Shown: one piece after another, positions 24,001 through 35,289 of the stretch
Layout: the number at the start of each line of letters is the position of its first letter
How positions within the stretch are numbered: the stretch's first letter is position 1
Assembly: GCA_022702545.1 (NCBI GenBank)
Contig: JAHRBC010000003.1
Coordinates: 7,068,001-7,132,000 of the forward strand
Length of the DNA stretch: 64,000 nucleotides
From: Phycomyces nitens
Lineage: Eukaryota; Mucoromycota; Mucoromycetes; Mucorales; Phycomycetaceae
Direction: 5' to 3'
The notes under the pieces: generated by a model
What the model saw: only the letters and a program-made list of their open reading frames with translations
The model's database searches: none
What the model was told of the DNA's origin: nothing
Made by a program: the position numbers and the translations under genes

Positions 24001-26892
24001 AGACACAAATAGCACACAATATCTGTATTTTAGCGATCAAAACCTTTTTATTGTGGCTTTTATCGAGAAGCGATTGAATTCAAATTGGTAATAAACGTAA
24101 ACTGCATGCTGGTAAAGAGAATACAAAATTATGTTTCACAATTAACGCCATCAAAGCAGGACAAGAGAGTCTTCAAGTCTGGTTTCCCTTGCCATTCGGG
24201 ACACCCAAGACGAACAAAGACTAGAACTGAGGATACCATAGTTCTCATTCGTTAGTTTGTCTGTTTTGTATATATCCAAGTAATAATAACAACAACAACA
24301 ATAATAATAATAATTGGCCGTTCAAACATATTTGTCGAGCATTACTCAAGCAGAACCTTTTTGTTGTAATTGTATTAAACTTGACGTTATCCAAAAGATC
24401 TTTTATCTTATTGACAGAATTTATTTCAAAAATGTCAAAAACGATCCAACCTTTTGGCTTGTTTATTAGCTAGATTGTATATACCAGTAAATACTTCCAC
24501 CTTGAGTAATCCCAAGGTAGCTTTAAGGAATTGTTATTGGAGACATGTTACCCGAGAAATACACACAGGTTTATTTTTGGAGCGTATTATGGTTGATAGT
24601 ATACAGTAAATTGACGAAACACAATTCAATCCAAGAGACACCCCCCAAATAACATTAATAATAATAATAATAATAATATTTTTTTTTAGTTACCAAACAG
24701 AAACATACTGATTCGTGGTGCTTACAAGGGATACTTGACCATGGCATTCCAACTGAGAATCTCAATTGGGGTCATAGCAGAGGTGTAGATCAGAAGTTTT
24801 GATTGGCCTGTCTTCTGCTATGTGAGTATGATGCATTGTTTTTTAGTATTGGTAATTATATTTATTCAACGGAATCAAGTAATGAAACAAGTAAATCGTG
24901 TTGGATATTTAGGGGCCTGAAACCTTTAGTTCTCAAAGGGTGTATTGCATAGAGAACAAGGCATGCATTACATGTCAAGAGGAGACTAGAGATGTATATT
25001 TGATGACCTGATATTGTTTCGTGTGTGGTTTTGGGCGCCAGGGTTACTTTGTGAATCTTATGAATCTTGTACATCTCAAGGCTTAATTGGACTTCAAACA
25101 CAATGCAATCAAACCTTGTATAAAACAGGGGGGGGGCGGGCGGGTTATTGGCTAGCCCGCCAAATGACAATAATAACAATAATACTAAAGGTAAGAGTAA
25201 CACTACAAATCTCACGACCAGTAGAAATCTTAATATGCCTGTTGTTCTTGACAATATTGAAATGGACCTCGTTTCGATTGTCTATGATGTTTCTTTTTTT
25301 TTAAAACAAGAGATGCGATTTCCTTGCTCGTTCTGAGATCTTGCGTCTATCGATCGAGTCAGATGTATGATACATAGAAAAAGTAAACAAAGAGATACAA
25401 GAGAAATGTGGTGATCCCATGGTGATTAAATGGCGGGCATAGCTTTTAATAGAGGTTAAAAAACCTACAAAATAATAAAAAGGAAATCTGGTGTGGAGTA
25501 GAGAGAATGCACGCGAAACAAGGTTAAGGCTACTTTTTTTTTCTTTTTCTTTTTTCTTTGGCTTGTTGGATTCTACTCAATAAACATTTTCATTTCATTT
25601 GCAAGATACCATGGTTGAGATTTAGATGTGTGGATTCTTGGTATCAAACAAGAGAAAGTCCATGCAGGAGGTATTAATGGCAAATGATAGGCGATTATAA
25701 TATATGTATTTATACATATTAGCGATTATCCACACTACCCCAACCACCTCGTTAGATTTCTTTTATTTTTTGCCAACAAACCTCTTTATGTAGAAAATGC
25801 ACAACTCTATTTTATACATGGCCTCAAGGTGAACTCTACAAATCTGTCATTGCACATCTCGATCACTTGAGCTCCAAGAAAAAAAGAAAGAAGAAAAAAG
25901 GAAATAAAACCTGGGGTAATACATATTATCAACATTTGTAATTTGACTTATTCTCAAAGAACGATGGTAATTAAAATAATACTTGTCGAACAAAACCATC
26001 TGCCACATTTATATATTATTATTATTATTTTTAAAAAAAGAGAATCTTGGTGCTGATCACTGGATAGAAGATGGTTTGGAAAGGTTTACCCAAGGAAAAG
26101 AATATCCAAGATCTTCAAATGCATCAGAATCAAAGCAGTCTTTATTAGGCGCACTCGATATATGTATTGCCCAAGATTCAGCAATAGGCATCAACTGTAC
26201 ATCATATGCAACAAGAATGCTTTTCTTGGGGGGTGTACATGTCGATACTCCAAAGATCCAACTGCTGGCATGACTCGACCTATTGTGTAAACAATCACAA
26301 GACTGATTAAGAACCACGGGAAACTTGTATTTCCCTGGGCAAAGCAACGGTTTAGACGAGCAAATCCTAGCACAGGTGTGCGTGCAATAGAGCCTGACTC
26401 TCACAAAACATGCCATGAAAACGACTTGCGGTTTTTTTCTTGAATCAAATCCATGTCGAATTTCTAGTTTAGCAGGCCTGTGTGACTTTTAGCAGTCACA
26501 CACAATAACAACAGTGTAAAGATGTAAAAGTCCATGTAAAGATGTGTATATAATCTTGTTACGGGATACTTTGGTCAGACCAACTACAGCCGCACATTAT
26601 TCTTTGCCATTATTCTTAATGCTAAAATATGTAAACTTTTTGCTCAATACCCCAATTGAAAAAATAATCAAGAAAATTGCACAGAATTCGCAAAATATAT
26701 AAATAATTAATATATATATATATATATATAAAAATGGAGTGAGGCCAGACGATAGTGCAAACGGTAAAGAAATATGTCTTTTTTTTGGGATTTTAATATA
26801 CTATCTACTTGGGAGGGCTATTGGAGAAGGTTGGAGAGGAAAATGGATATTAAAAACACGTTTTTTTTCCCCGGATATATTCCCTCCAATAC

Positions 26893-28457
26893 TTACTTGT
26901 AGACAATCTTTCTAGATTTGATGGGAGCCCACTTGAAGCGCTTGAGGTAGATAGACAAGAGAGTCAAACCGGAGAGGATGACGGTTGCCTTCATGCCCAT
27001 CTTCTTGCGCTCATCGTGCTCGGGCTCAGCAGCCCAGGCAAGGAAGGTAGAGACATCTCTGGCCATCTGGGAGGTGGTGGCAGGGGTGCCATCCTCGTAC
27101 TCAACAACACCGTCGAACAAGACACGGGCCATGGCAATGGCACCACCGGGGAAGTAGGGGTTGTAGTTGAGACCTTCACGGACCTCGACACCTCCGGGAG
27201 CATCGACGTAGCCGGTCAAGAGGGCAAAGACGTAGTCCTATGTAAAAAGAGAAAAAAAAAAGTCAGCATGGGGTTGCAAGGTACAACTTTTGACTTACAG
27301 CACCACCATGACGGGCCTTGGTCATAAGAGACAAATCTGGGGGAAGAGCACCAGCGTTGGCAGCGCGAGCAGCCTCATCGTTGGGGTAGGGTCTGGGCAT
27401 GTAGTCAGAAGGCTGTTTGTAAAGTGGTTGGGTGATTAGGACATTTGATCACATACAGGAAGAATCCTTGAAGAAAGAAGAAAGAAAGGATAACATTGAT
27501 GGTCTTTGCCTGTTGGCTCATCTTACCTTTCCGGGTCTCTGGAACATATCACCATTGTCATCGGGTCCATCTTCATATTCGCTCTCCTCGGACATGGCCT
27601 TGACCTCATCCTCAGAGTGAGAGACGTGAATCAAGTTTCTCCAGGCGATACGGTCAAGAGAATGGCAAGCGGAGCAGACCTCCTTGTAGACCTGGTAACC
27701 ACGACGGATACTATTGAAAACATTGTCAATATATATACATATATATATAAAGAATCACACGTAAACAGCAAAACACATACGCAGCGTGATCGTAGGTGTT
27801 CAAGGGACCGTTGTGGTACCAAGGGTGCTCTGGGGGATGAAGACCTTCATCAGCCATGTTGGCATGGACACTGTCGTTGGCGTACATGTAGCCAAGAGCG
27901 GTGGCACCGACAATAGCAGCTGAGACACCAGCAACCTGGGCAGCGTTCTAGATAGATTTGAATAAATGAATAAATATAAATGAATATGGAAACTAATAAA
28001 CCCCACACTTTTATATACAAATATATGAATATTTGTACATCTCGGTTTATGTATATTTATCTATACGTACAGCAGCAGCAGCAGGCTTTGTGGAAGCAAA
28101 GCGAGCCTAAATGGACAAACACATGACAATGATAATAATAATGACAATGATGATGTTTAGTAACTCTTTCTTTCTTTCTTTTCTCTCTCTCTTTTTTTTT
28201 TTGGTTCGTGTTAAAGTAGTGTCGCGATAGATAAAAGGCGATTGTTGTTATTGTTGTTGTTGTTGTTGTTGTTGGTGTTGGTGTTTTTTAACAATAATAA
28301 TAATAATAATAATAATAAAATGTCGAATTTATTTTGTTTTCTTCTTGTTCGTCCTGTTGAATAATGTAAGCCAGAAAGTATATATTACCTGAACGGCAGG
28401 TCTAATGGCCTGCTGAACAGAGCGTCTCGTGGCTTGAGAAGCAATCCTGGAGAACAT
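26893..28457 (-). CDS. CYT1: Cytochrome c1, heme protein of the bc1 complex
   Basis: Subunit of mitochondrial complex III that passes electrons from the Rieske protein to cytochrome c. Minus strand, at least six exons. Exon 1 (28389-28457) and a 36-nt exon 2 (28071-28106) encode the presequence [20 protein letters not shown] and [11 protein letters not shown]. The bipartite signal continues with a hydrophobic sorting segment ([19 protein letters not shown]). The mature protein starts about [19 protein letters not shown]. The heme motif CSACH stands near 27670 and the axial Met region is in the C-terminal part ([19 protein letters not shown]). The tail carries the single membrane anchor [20 protein letters not shown] and ends IKSRKIVYK at 26893. 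All expected landmarks are present. Intron 1 (about 280 nt) contains TTG and AAT microsatellites. Confidence 0.96.
28241..28318. repeat. TTG and AAT microsatellites in the first CYT1 intron
   Basis: (TTG)n at 28241-28280 and (AAT)n at 28293-28318 inside the intron between CYT1 exons 1 and 2. Probably length-variable; no function visible. Confidence 0.85.
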
Positions 28458-28797
28458 TGGTAGAGAAGGGGGGGAAAGGGAGTAGGGGGGGTATGTTCAA
28501 TAGGCAAGGAAGAGGGAAGCTAGCCAGAGTCAAGGTTGCGGGCTAGAAAAAAAAAAGTTTTGTTGACTCCTCCGTCGGTGGTTTGCCTTGTCAAACAAAT
28601 TTTTTGCAGGCCCCCGAGTCCCTCTCAGTTGATGACGTAGACTGGAAAAGATGTCAGAAAGAAGATGTGAATTTATAGAGTTTTAAAGCATCCAGATAAT
28701 AGAGAGTGTGATTGTACAATGGGAATTATGATGATAATTATAATATGCTTCTATCCATAAACCCATATTTATACATCATCTAAAGATCCCTTTATCA

Positions 28798-29724
28798 TCA
28801 GCGGCCAAGACGGAAGCCTGATGAGCTCCACGGAGAATTTCCCAGCAGGCGTGGGTTGGATGATCCACCCGAGAAGCCTCTGTTGAAGAAACGGACCCAA
28901 AATTCAGGCACGGCTACCAATTGTCTTCCACCCTGGCGAGGGTATTCATCCTTGAGATAGCAGTAGGCTCTAGAGGCACCGATTCCGACCAATGAAGCCA
29001 TCGATATCTTGCCGCTTGTAAGGAAATCAGAAGCCAAGATCACCCAGGGCAAGTACAATGCCTTTTTTTATTTAAAAAAAACATTAAATATCTTGCTCAA
29101 ACAGCCTACAATGATGTACCTTGAAACGGAGGCCGAGCATAAATGATACTTCGCGAGATTGATAGTGCTGGCCCCATAGATAGGCAATAGACATTGAGAG
29201 TCCATTGGTCATAACCGTCAGACCTAGTATGGATGCCGCGGTCTATACATACATACATAAATATATATATAAATATAAAAGAAAGGTTACGACTGGGAAA
29301 GTGTGCAATGGTTCTTACCAGCTGGAACACAGAGGTGACCAAGAGATAGTATGCATATTCTGCCCTCTTTGTCTCAAAGGCCTCTGTCTCGAGTTCAATC
29401 GAATGACGATAGAGATAATATGTTCCCATTAGCGACCCAAATGATAGTCGATTTGAAAAAAAAGTTGTAATGAGTCTCCAGACCTTGAGGCAACATTAAT
29501 AATAGGAACATAAAGATATTGAGGCCATTAAGGATATTTTATTTTGGTATTAGTACACTCACTTGTCCTTTCTTTAGGATGGCATTCCAATCGAGGACAA
29601 AGGTTGATGTATCAACAAGACCGAGTGCAGGTACTACTGCTACTGCTGCTGAGATGGTGATGATTGCTTTGGTAATTGGGGGTACTTTGTTATACCATTG
29701 TTGAAATGATTGCGGAAAGGGCAT
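28798..29724 (-). CDS. Derlin (Der1-like) ER membrane protein
   Basis: Rhomboid-like pseudoprotease of the ER membrane, part of the retrotranslocation machinery for misfolded proteins (family knowledge). Minus strand, starts MPFPQSFQQWYNKVPPITK at 29724, five exons. Landmarks: the N-terminal W-Y-x-x-x-P-P-I-T-K motif, membrane segment 1 (AIITISAAVAVVPALGL), then the VWRLITTFF motif, FGSLMGTYYLYRHSIELETE (derlin signature with Tyr-Arg and acidic residues), further hydrophobic segments (AYYLLVTSVFQL; SILGLTVMTNGLSMSIAYLW; LYLPWVILASDFLTSG) and a short Arg/Gly/Ser-rich tail ending RLGR. About 240 residues, standard for derlins. No C-terminal Cdc48-binding SHP box is obvious, although the tail has FSGGSSNPRLLG, which is weakly SHP-like. 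Same strand as CYT1 and TAF9, but independent spacing. Confidence 0.9.
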
Positions 29725-29960
29725 CTCAGATGAAAAAAAAAGAGAAGAAGAAAAAAAAGAATGAAATATTTTACTAGTACACCGTGTTGTAGAGAGAGAT
29801 AGAGAAAGAGAGAGAGAGAGTGTATGTATGTGTGTGTATGTGTGTGTGTTTGTTTAAAGGCGTGACGTTGGCTATATAACTTGAAGAGCTTTGTACAATA
29901 TAAATTCGATCCATTCCATCCAACACTTGATGGCTTGTGATAGATGGGTGGTATGGTGCC

Positions 29961-30711
29961 CTAAAAATCGTAATCATCATCCTCAACTACCTCGCGTCCA
30001 CGCTTAGTCTTGGTCTCTGGCTGACTAAACACTGAATCGTATTCTGTATCCATGGGGCCAGACCCATCAGGCTGTGTTGGTGATCCTTGGTTGGGCGACT
30101 GGCCCTTGTCTGTCAAGGAGCGTGGAGGAGGAGGGGCCTATGATTTTGATTGTAAAAAGGTGGCTAGTAAAGCAGGCTACATACGTCTGGGATGATGGAG
30201 AAGTTGAGGCCGGTCAGACAGTGCTTTTCGGCAGGGAGACGGATGCCGTATTTCTCTGGAATCAAGGGCAAGGGAGCCTTGTTCTTTTCTTGGGCGAGTT
30301 CCAAGAGAAACTTTTTGTTTTTTTTTAATAGAGATTGGGTGTTAGTGACTAGATCCAGACAAAGGACTGAATTACTTCTTTGGGAGGTGGAGTGGTGAAA
30401 GAGTGGTTGACGCGGCCTTGGATTGCAAGCTGAATGTCGTCAAGGTCTAGATCCGACTTTGCAGCGTGCTCAGCATAGATGAGAGCATCCTGGAAGACGT
30501 CGGTTGTGTAGCCTGTTTATGCGTGTAAGATTATATATACATGTAGAAACTTGGCGGTTTGTAACTCACGATGGGCGAATTCCAATAGCTGCTGAACCAC
30601 TTTTGGATCATAGTCTTCGACGCCCAGAGACTGTAAGATAAGTGCAATGATTCTGGCGTCGCGTGGACGTGTCTGCTGCTGCTTTTGGAAGGCGTGGGAT
30701 TCAATGGCCAT
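29961..30711 (-). CDS. TAF9: Transcription initiation factor TFIID/SAGA subunit TAF9
   Basis: Histone-fold subunit shared by TFIID and SAGA, pairing with TAF6. Minus strand; start MAIESHAFQKQQQTRPRDAR at 30711, four exons. The histone fold spans about residues 15-85: RDARIIALILQSLGVEDYDP, QQLLEFAHRYTTDVFQDALI and YAEHAAKSDLDLDDIQLAI, matching the H3-like fold of TAF9. It is followed by the conserved GRVNHSFTTPPPKEFLLELA and KNKAPLPLIPEKYGIRLPAE segment (which includes NFSIIPD), then an acidic tail ending in VVEDDDYDF. Stop at 29961-29963. About 190 residues, full length. The upstream gene (31174) is divergent, about 460 bp away. Confidence 0.92.
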
Positions 30712-31173
30712 GTTGAATGTTTGCAAAGCAAGTTGTTTGCAAAGCAAGTTTGATGGCAGCCAATCAAGGACGAATTGTGTGACTGTAAGGATATGTTGGT
30801 GGATGATAGAATGTTGATGACATGTAGGGTGCAAATATCCAGCAAGTCTGGAATGCGATATATTTCACTTGTGGAATTGCCTATTTGGCCTATAGGATAG
30901 TTATTGGGGGGAGGGGGAGTGTGGAACACGGTCTGTGCATCCTATAGGTAAAATGTACAACAAGATTCAGCCTAAAAATAAACCAGAATGGGGGTCTGGT
31001 GTGTGAAGATGAAAGGTTACTCAAACATCTGGTTTTATTTTTTATTTTTTATTTTGTGTGAGAATTTTATATATTTATATTTATATATATATTTTTTTTT
31101 TATTTTTTTTTGCATATATAAAAGACTGCATTTTCCCCAAACTCGCTTTCCTTTTTCATTCGTTTATCCCAGA

Positions 31174-32227
31174 ATGAAAGCCAGTATCTCTGTAGACTAT
31201 CTTGCGCACGATTGGCGACCAACAGAGCTCATTAATGCTCATCGAGAAGCACGAGAATTGACGGCAAAGAATGGACTGAAGCTCTTTATGGAGCCCATGG
31301 ACCCAAAGCAAAAGAAACGACTGAATATCGAACACAATAAGCTCATCAGATACCAAAATGCACTCTGGAGACAGATGGCCAAGCATTGTACGGACCAATT
31401 GGGCCAAAATAACCGCCTTATTGCCCCATCCGCAGTCAACTGGTAATATAATAGAATAGAATCGCTTGGCGATTGCTTGCTTGATATTAATTATTTGACT
31501 ATAGGCAAAAGGAATCAGACATAACATGTAAGCTTCATTATTCTATGCTTCCAATAAAAAAAACTGTCCTAACAATTATTATATAGGGCTCTATGGACCT
31601 CTTTACACAGATGCTAAACCTGTCGTCACTAGCTCGTCAGTGCCATCATCTCCGATTGGCCTGAAGCCTGTTCTCAAGCGAAGAGGCCAGTCTGACACCG
31701 AAAGCATCCAAAGCATCGAAAGCATCGAGAGACCATGCAAACCAAGATCAGAATCCTCCGTTCGGTTTAACCCCAAAATCGAACAGCTGGAATACCTGCC
31801 AGAATCCCCAATCCACCATAAACATGGCATTGATGACGATCTTGACCTTGGCCTTGACCAGGACGATGAAGATGAAGATGAAGATGAAGATGAAGATGCC
31901 CTCTGGAACCTATTGGTCCAGATGGGAGGCTACCTGAGATCGTCTGCAAAAGGCTATCTCTCCAGTGTAGTCCAGCCATTTAAGCCAAAGCGAGCACCAA
32001 TTTCGTCCACTCTACAGAGCACATTGCAAATGATCGCAATTGTCATTTCGGTACTTCAATCCATTGCCTCTCTCACCACTACCTGGCTGATGTACCAAAG
32101 CCTGGCACCTGTGACCTGGTCAGTCCGACGACCGACAAAAGACCACCGGCCAGCTCACAAGGCCCGGCGGCGGCTATTGGATGCCCAGCCAAAGATTGCT
32201 CCCCCACCTATGCCCCTCCATGCCTAA
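31174..32227 (+). CDS. DUF1752 (AreA GATA-like N-terminal) protein with Reg1-like motif and a membrane segment
   Basis: Three exons: 31174-31442, a 23-nt micro-exon 31505-31527, and 31587-32227. Splicing restores SVNW-QKESDIT-WLYGPLY. N-terminal part: SVDYLAHDWRPTELINAHRE, RYQNALWRQMAKHCTDQLGQ, DITWLYGPL; this is the pattern of the fungal DUF1752 domain (SVDYLSHDWKE..., ENASWR, DVTWLYGPL) seen in AreA and in Reg1-like regulators of protein phosphatase 1. Further on, SSVRFNPKIEQLEYLPES fits the RVxF/(H)hFN.xVEQ motif of Reg1-type proteins. Then an acidic run (DEDEDEDEDED, about 31860-31895). Near the C-terminus a hydrophobic stretch (MIAIVISVLQSIASLTTTWL) could be a membrane anchor. A PP1-regulatory or glucose/nitrogen-signalling role is inference only. 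No GATA zinc finger is present. Confidence 0.72.
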
Positions 32228-33343
32228 AAGTGTTTCCATTATTAGAGTCCCATTTATTTATTTATTTATCTATACATATTTAATTGTCAAAGTAGGATGC
32301 TAAAAGCAGCCATCAAAATATGCCCAGTAATCCAGATATTATGATTGGAGTACTTGGCACCTGTAATTACCTCTTTATTTTAAAAAACCATATATATATA
32401 TACACAAATACATACATACAAATACATATGCTTTCTTTCTGTACAATAATAATATGATATACATTTTGTGTGACTATGTAATTGCACAGGTGGGCATTTT
32501 TTATTTTTATTTTTATTATTATTAATGATATGTGACAGTTTTGGTCAAGAGAAAAGAGAAAAAGACTATTTGGCTGGCTGGCTGGTTGGTCTGACAGGAT
32601 TGTTTCCTATCTTTTAATGTCTTGATGAGCTTGATGCATAAATCACATGAGGAAGGATAGGCATACAATATACTATATACTATATATTCTTATTCTTATT
32701 CTTATTCTTATTATTCCTATTATTAATTAAATTTATAATATAAATATATATTGTGTATATATATATAATATAATATAATATAATATAATATAATATAATA
32801 TAATATATGGCAGGCAATAGTGAAGAGATAACGACAAGAAATTACCATAAAAGGAAACCGAGATAGCGAATGGTTGGCCATTTCAGTCTTGCTATTATTT
32901 CCACAATATCAAAAGGTGGCTCGATAACAATGGGTCTGGAGAGTATCTATGAGGCATTACGAACCGAGCTGCCTGCACTGCCGGTCCCAATAATAAAAAA
33001 AAAGCTAAAAAACAACAATGTTAAAGAGTGCCTGTGACTGTCTTCGGAACGAGAAGGAATTGCAATCTCTTGTCGGATCTTTTTTAGACCCACATAAATT
33101 ATATAGTAAATTATTATTATTTATTTTTTTTACATTGCCATTCTTCCCGTTTCCCGTACTCTTGTTGTTGTTGTTGTTGTTGTTATTGTTAGTGTCGTTG
33201 TTGTTGTTTTTTTTATTATTAATAATATTATTAATAATAATATTAATTTTCTCCCTGCTCTCTTTCTCTCTCTCTTTCTCTCTCTTTATCGTCGTCGTCA
33301 TCAAAATATATACAGCAAGATAATCAATTGCACATACACTGAA
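32228..33343. other. Intergenic, 1.1 kb, simple-repeat rich
   Basis: Contains TTCTTA units (about 32689-32711), an (AATAT)n run (about 32765-32805), TTG/TTA arrays (about 33163-33240) and a CT-rich run (about 33253-33290) in front of the next start codon. No coding sequence recognised. Confidence 0.5.
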
Positions 33344-34860
33344 ATGAAGGCTCAACTTCTTTCACAAAACAACCTTGCGTCCATCCAGCCAATCGACAAA
33401 GAAACCCCCAAGAAGAACCTAAAGTTTGTCTTTACTCCCTCTACCCATCAAACCACCCAACCCTCAACCAACAAGATCATCCTCGACTATCTGCTCTATC
33501 TCTCTATCCAATCACGCCTCAAACAGGCCCATCTGGAGCTGCTCGAACTGTCGCTTCCCTTGCCAGACAACGACCTCCAGTCCCGCAAACAAAAGTGGAA
33601 AGACACGGCCTCAAAGGCAGAACAGGACAAGAATGCTGTTGAATCAATTGTTGCTGGCATCCTGTCCAGCCACCAGAACAAGAAGCCATCCTTCAAGATC
33701 GATGCCAACTTTGAGCAGCGGCTTCATCTCTGCCAACTAACCAACCTTGTGTTTGGCCGCTTTGATGCCACTTCTACAGCAGCCTGTCACCACCTGATTC
33801 ACAATTCTGCACGTCGAAAACGACATGAGACCCAGATGGCCTCTGTGATAGAAGACAAGGACGAGACCTGCGATATCAAGCGTAGACAGCAGCTATTTTC
33901 CCGTCCAGTAATCCCAACATTCTGTCGTCGACATCGTCGCCAGGACTGTCCTGGCTGCCACACTTCTCTATCTACAGCCCCATCATCATCCACTCCAGTA
34001 ATTCCACCCCCAGGATTAGTAGAAGCCATCCCCTCTTTCCTCAAGACTAGTGCAGATATGCTCAGACACACCCTCGAAACAGGCGAAGAAGGCGATCCTG
34101 TTCCCCTCACTTTTGCTGGCCAAAAAGTGATGGGTGGTGGCATGCCTCCTCGTTGGTACGATCTTTTTCTCGAACTATTGACTCAGGCTGCAATCGAGAG
34201 CTATCTATGCGATGCCCAGGTCGGATTGGAGCCAATCTTTGAAATATTCTCTTATGGAGATGTCGAGGACGAAGAGGAAGAGGAGGATGAGGATGAGGAC
34301 GAAGAAGAGGAAGAGGAGGATGTCTGGGGAGTTAGGGCAGCTGATCATCATCTCCTATTTCCCAAAACAAGGACCATGTACTTATTCAAGACCCAAGTCC
34401 GAGAAAGAGAGAAAGAGGTATTGATTCTACCATCCAGAGCGTTCATTAATATCTTGACAGTTCCTCATCCTTCAGGCTGGTACTGATCTGAGGCAACACT
34501 TTGAAAAATTGGCCCAGCGGTATCCTCTCGAGACCTTTGAGAAGAGCATGGGAGAATTCATCCAAATGACACTCAGCACCATGGAAACACCTGCCCTGGA
34601 TAAGGTTAATATAAATAAATATGGCTGAAATAATGGTACGTGGCTAAAATATTTAACCCCTCTAGTGTGAAGAAGAAGAGGAGATACAGACACCCGAGAA
34701 CGAGGTCCCAAACAGACTTCCTTCTCTTTACAAGTATCCAGGAGATGGCTCTCTTTTGATGCCAGAGATCCCAGACGTCGAAGAACATGACAGCGAGCCG
34801 CGTGGGATCAAGAGGTCCAACCCGACACCCGATAGCCATGATCCCAAACGATCTCGATAA
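33344..34860 (+). CDS. Uncharacterised protein with acidic central tract and C-terminal basic motif
   Basis: Three exons, first 33344-34419 or so, then after GT-AG introns AGTDLRQHFEKLAQRYP and CEEEEEIQTPENEVPN. Splicing at KE|AG and DK|CE keeps the frame. About 450 residues. Landmarks: helical N-terminal half (RLKQAHLELLELSLPLPDND), a short Cys/His cluster (FCRRHRRQDCPGCH, about residue 200), the segment PPRWYDLFLELLTQAAIESY, an acidic block of about 25 D/E residues (34263-34320), DVWGVRAADHHLLFPKTRTM, and a basic end KRSNPTPDSHDPKRSR that could be a nuclear localisation signal. I do not recognise a Pfam domain. A nuclear role is inference. A pyrimidine-rich leader precedes the ATG. Confidence 0.75.
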
Positions 34861-35289
34861 CAACCCAAATATTTATTCACTCCCCCCACCCCCATACACA
34901 CACTCACACACACACACCCATACACCCCCACACACCCATACACCCACACACCCATACACACCCACCCCCCCTCTCTTGCTTTCTTTCTTTCTTTCTTTCT
35001 TTATTAACACATCCCCTCTCCTTGTTTCTCAAAGCCTTTTTCATCAAAACTCTCCCCAACACACACACACACAAAAAAAGAAACTCTTTGTAGTCAAGAT
35101 AGTAGTTTTACATGCACATATATACAAACATTTCAATCCAAACAGTATACATCTTATATAAAAAAAATAATTAATAACCTCTATTTTCCCAATTTTGAAA
35201 CATATTGTCCCGCAGTCACAACAAAAGGAAACTAGAACAAAAAAACTAGAACAGAAAACTTATTTTATCTTTCTTTCCTTATCTCAAAT
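34861..35289. other. Intergenic: CA/CCCA-rich and TTTC repeats
   Basis: 34880-34970 is a CA/CCCA-rich strand-biased run that continues directly from the upstream stop codon into the probable 3' UTR; (TTTC)n follows at about 34977-35002 and (AC)n near 35060. Leads to the SLC35F6-like gene. Confidence 0.55.

Larger units (their letters stand above)
20563..26892. other. Gene desert, 6.3 kb, rich in simple repeats
   Basis: AT-rich DNA with many homopolymers and short tandem repeats: an 11-mer three times (21054-21086), AAAGCC units (about 22288-22310), CA and TG runs (about 22321 and 22468), AAT arrays (about 24296 and 24656), and a TA run (about 26709). The longer frames at 21395-21862 (+) and 26057-26416 (-) show no motif, no intron support and no resemblance I recognise. 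They might be transposon debris; I cannot tell. Confidence 0.5.

Noticed and set aside
26057..26416. Cys-containing minus-strand frame
   Set aside because: Cys spacing fits no family; the other strand is just as open in pieces.
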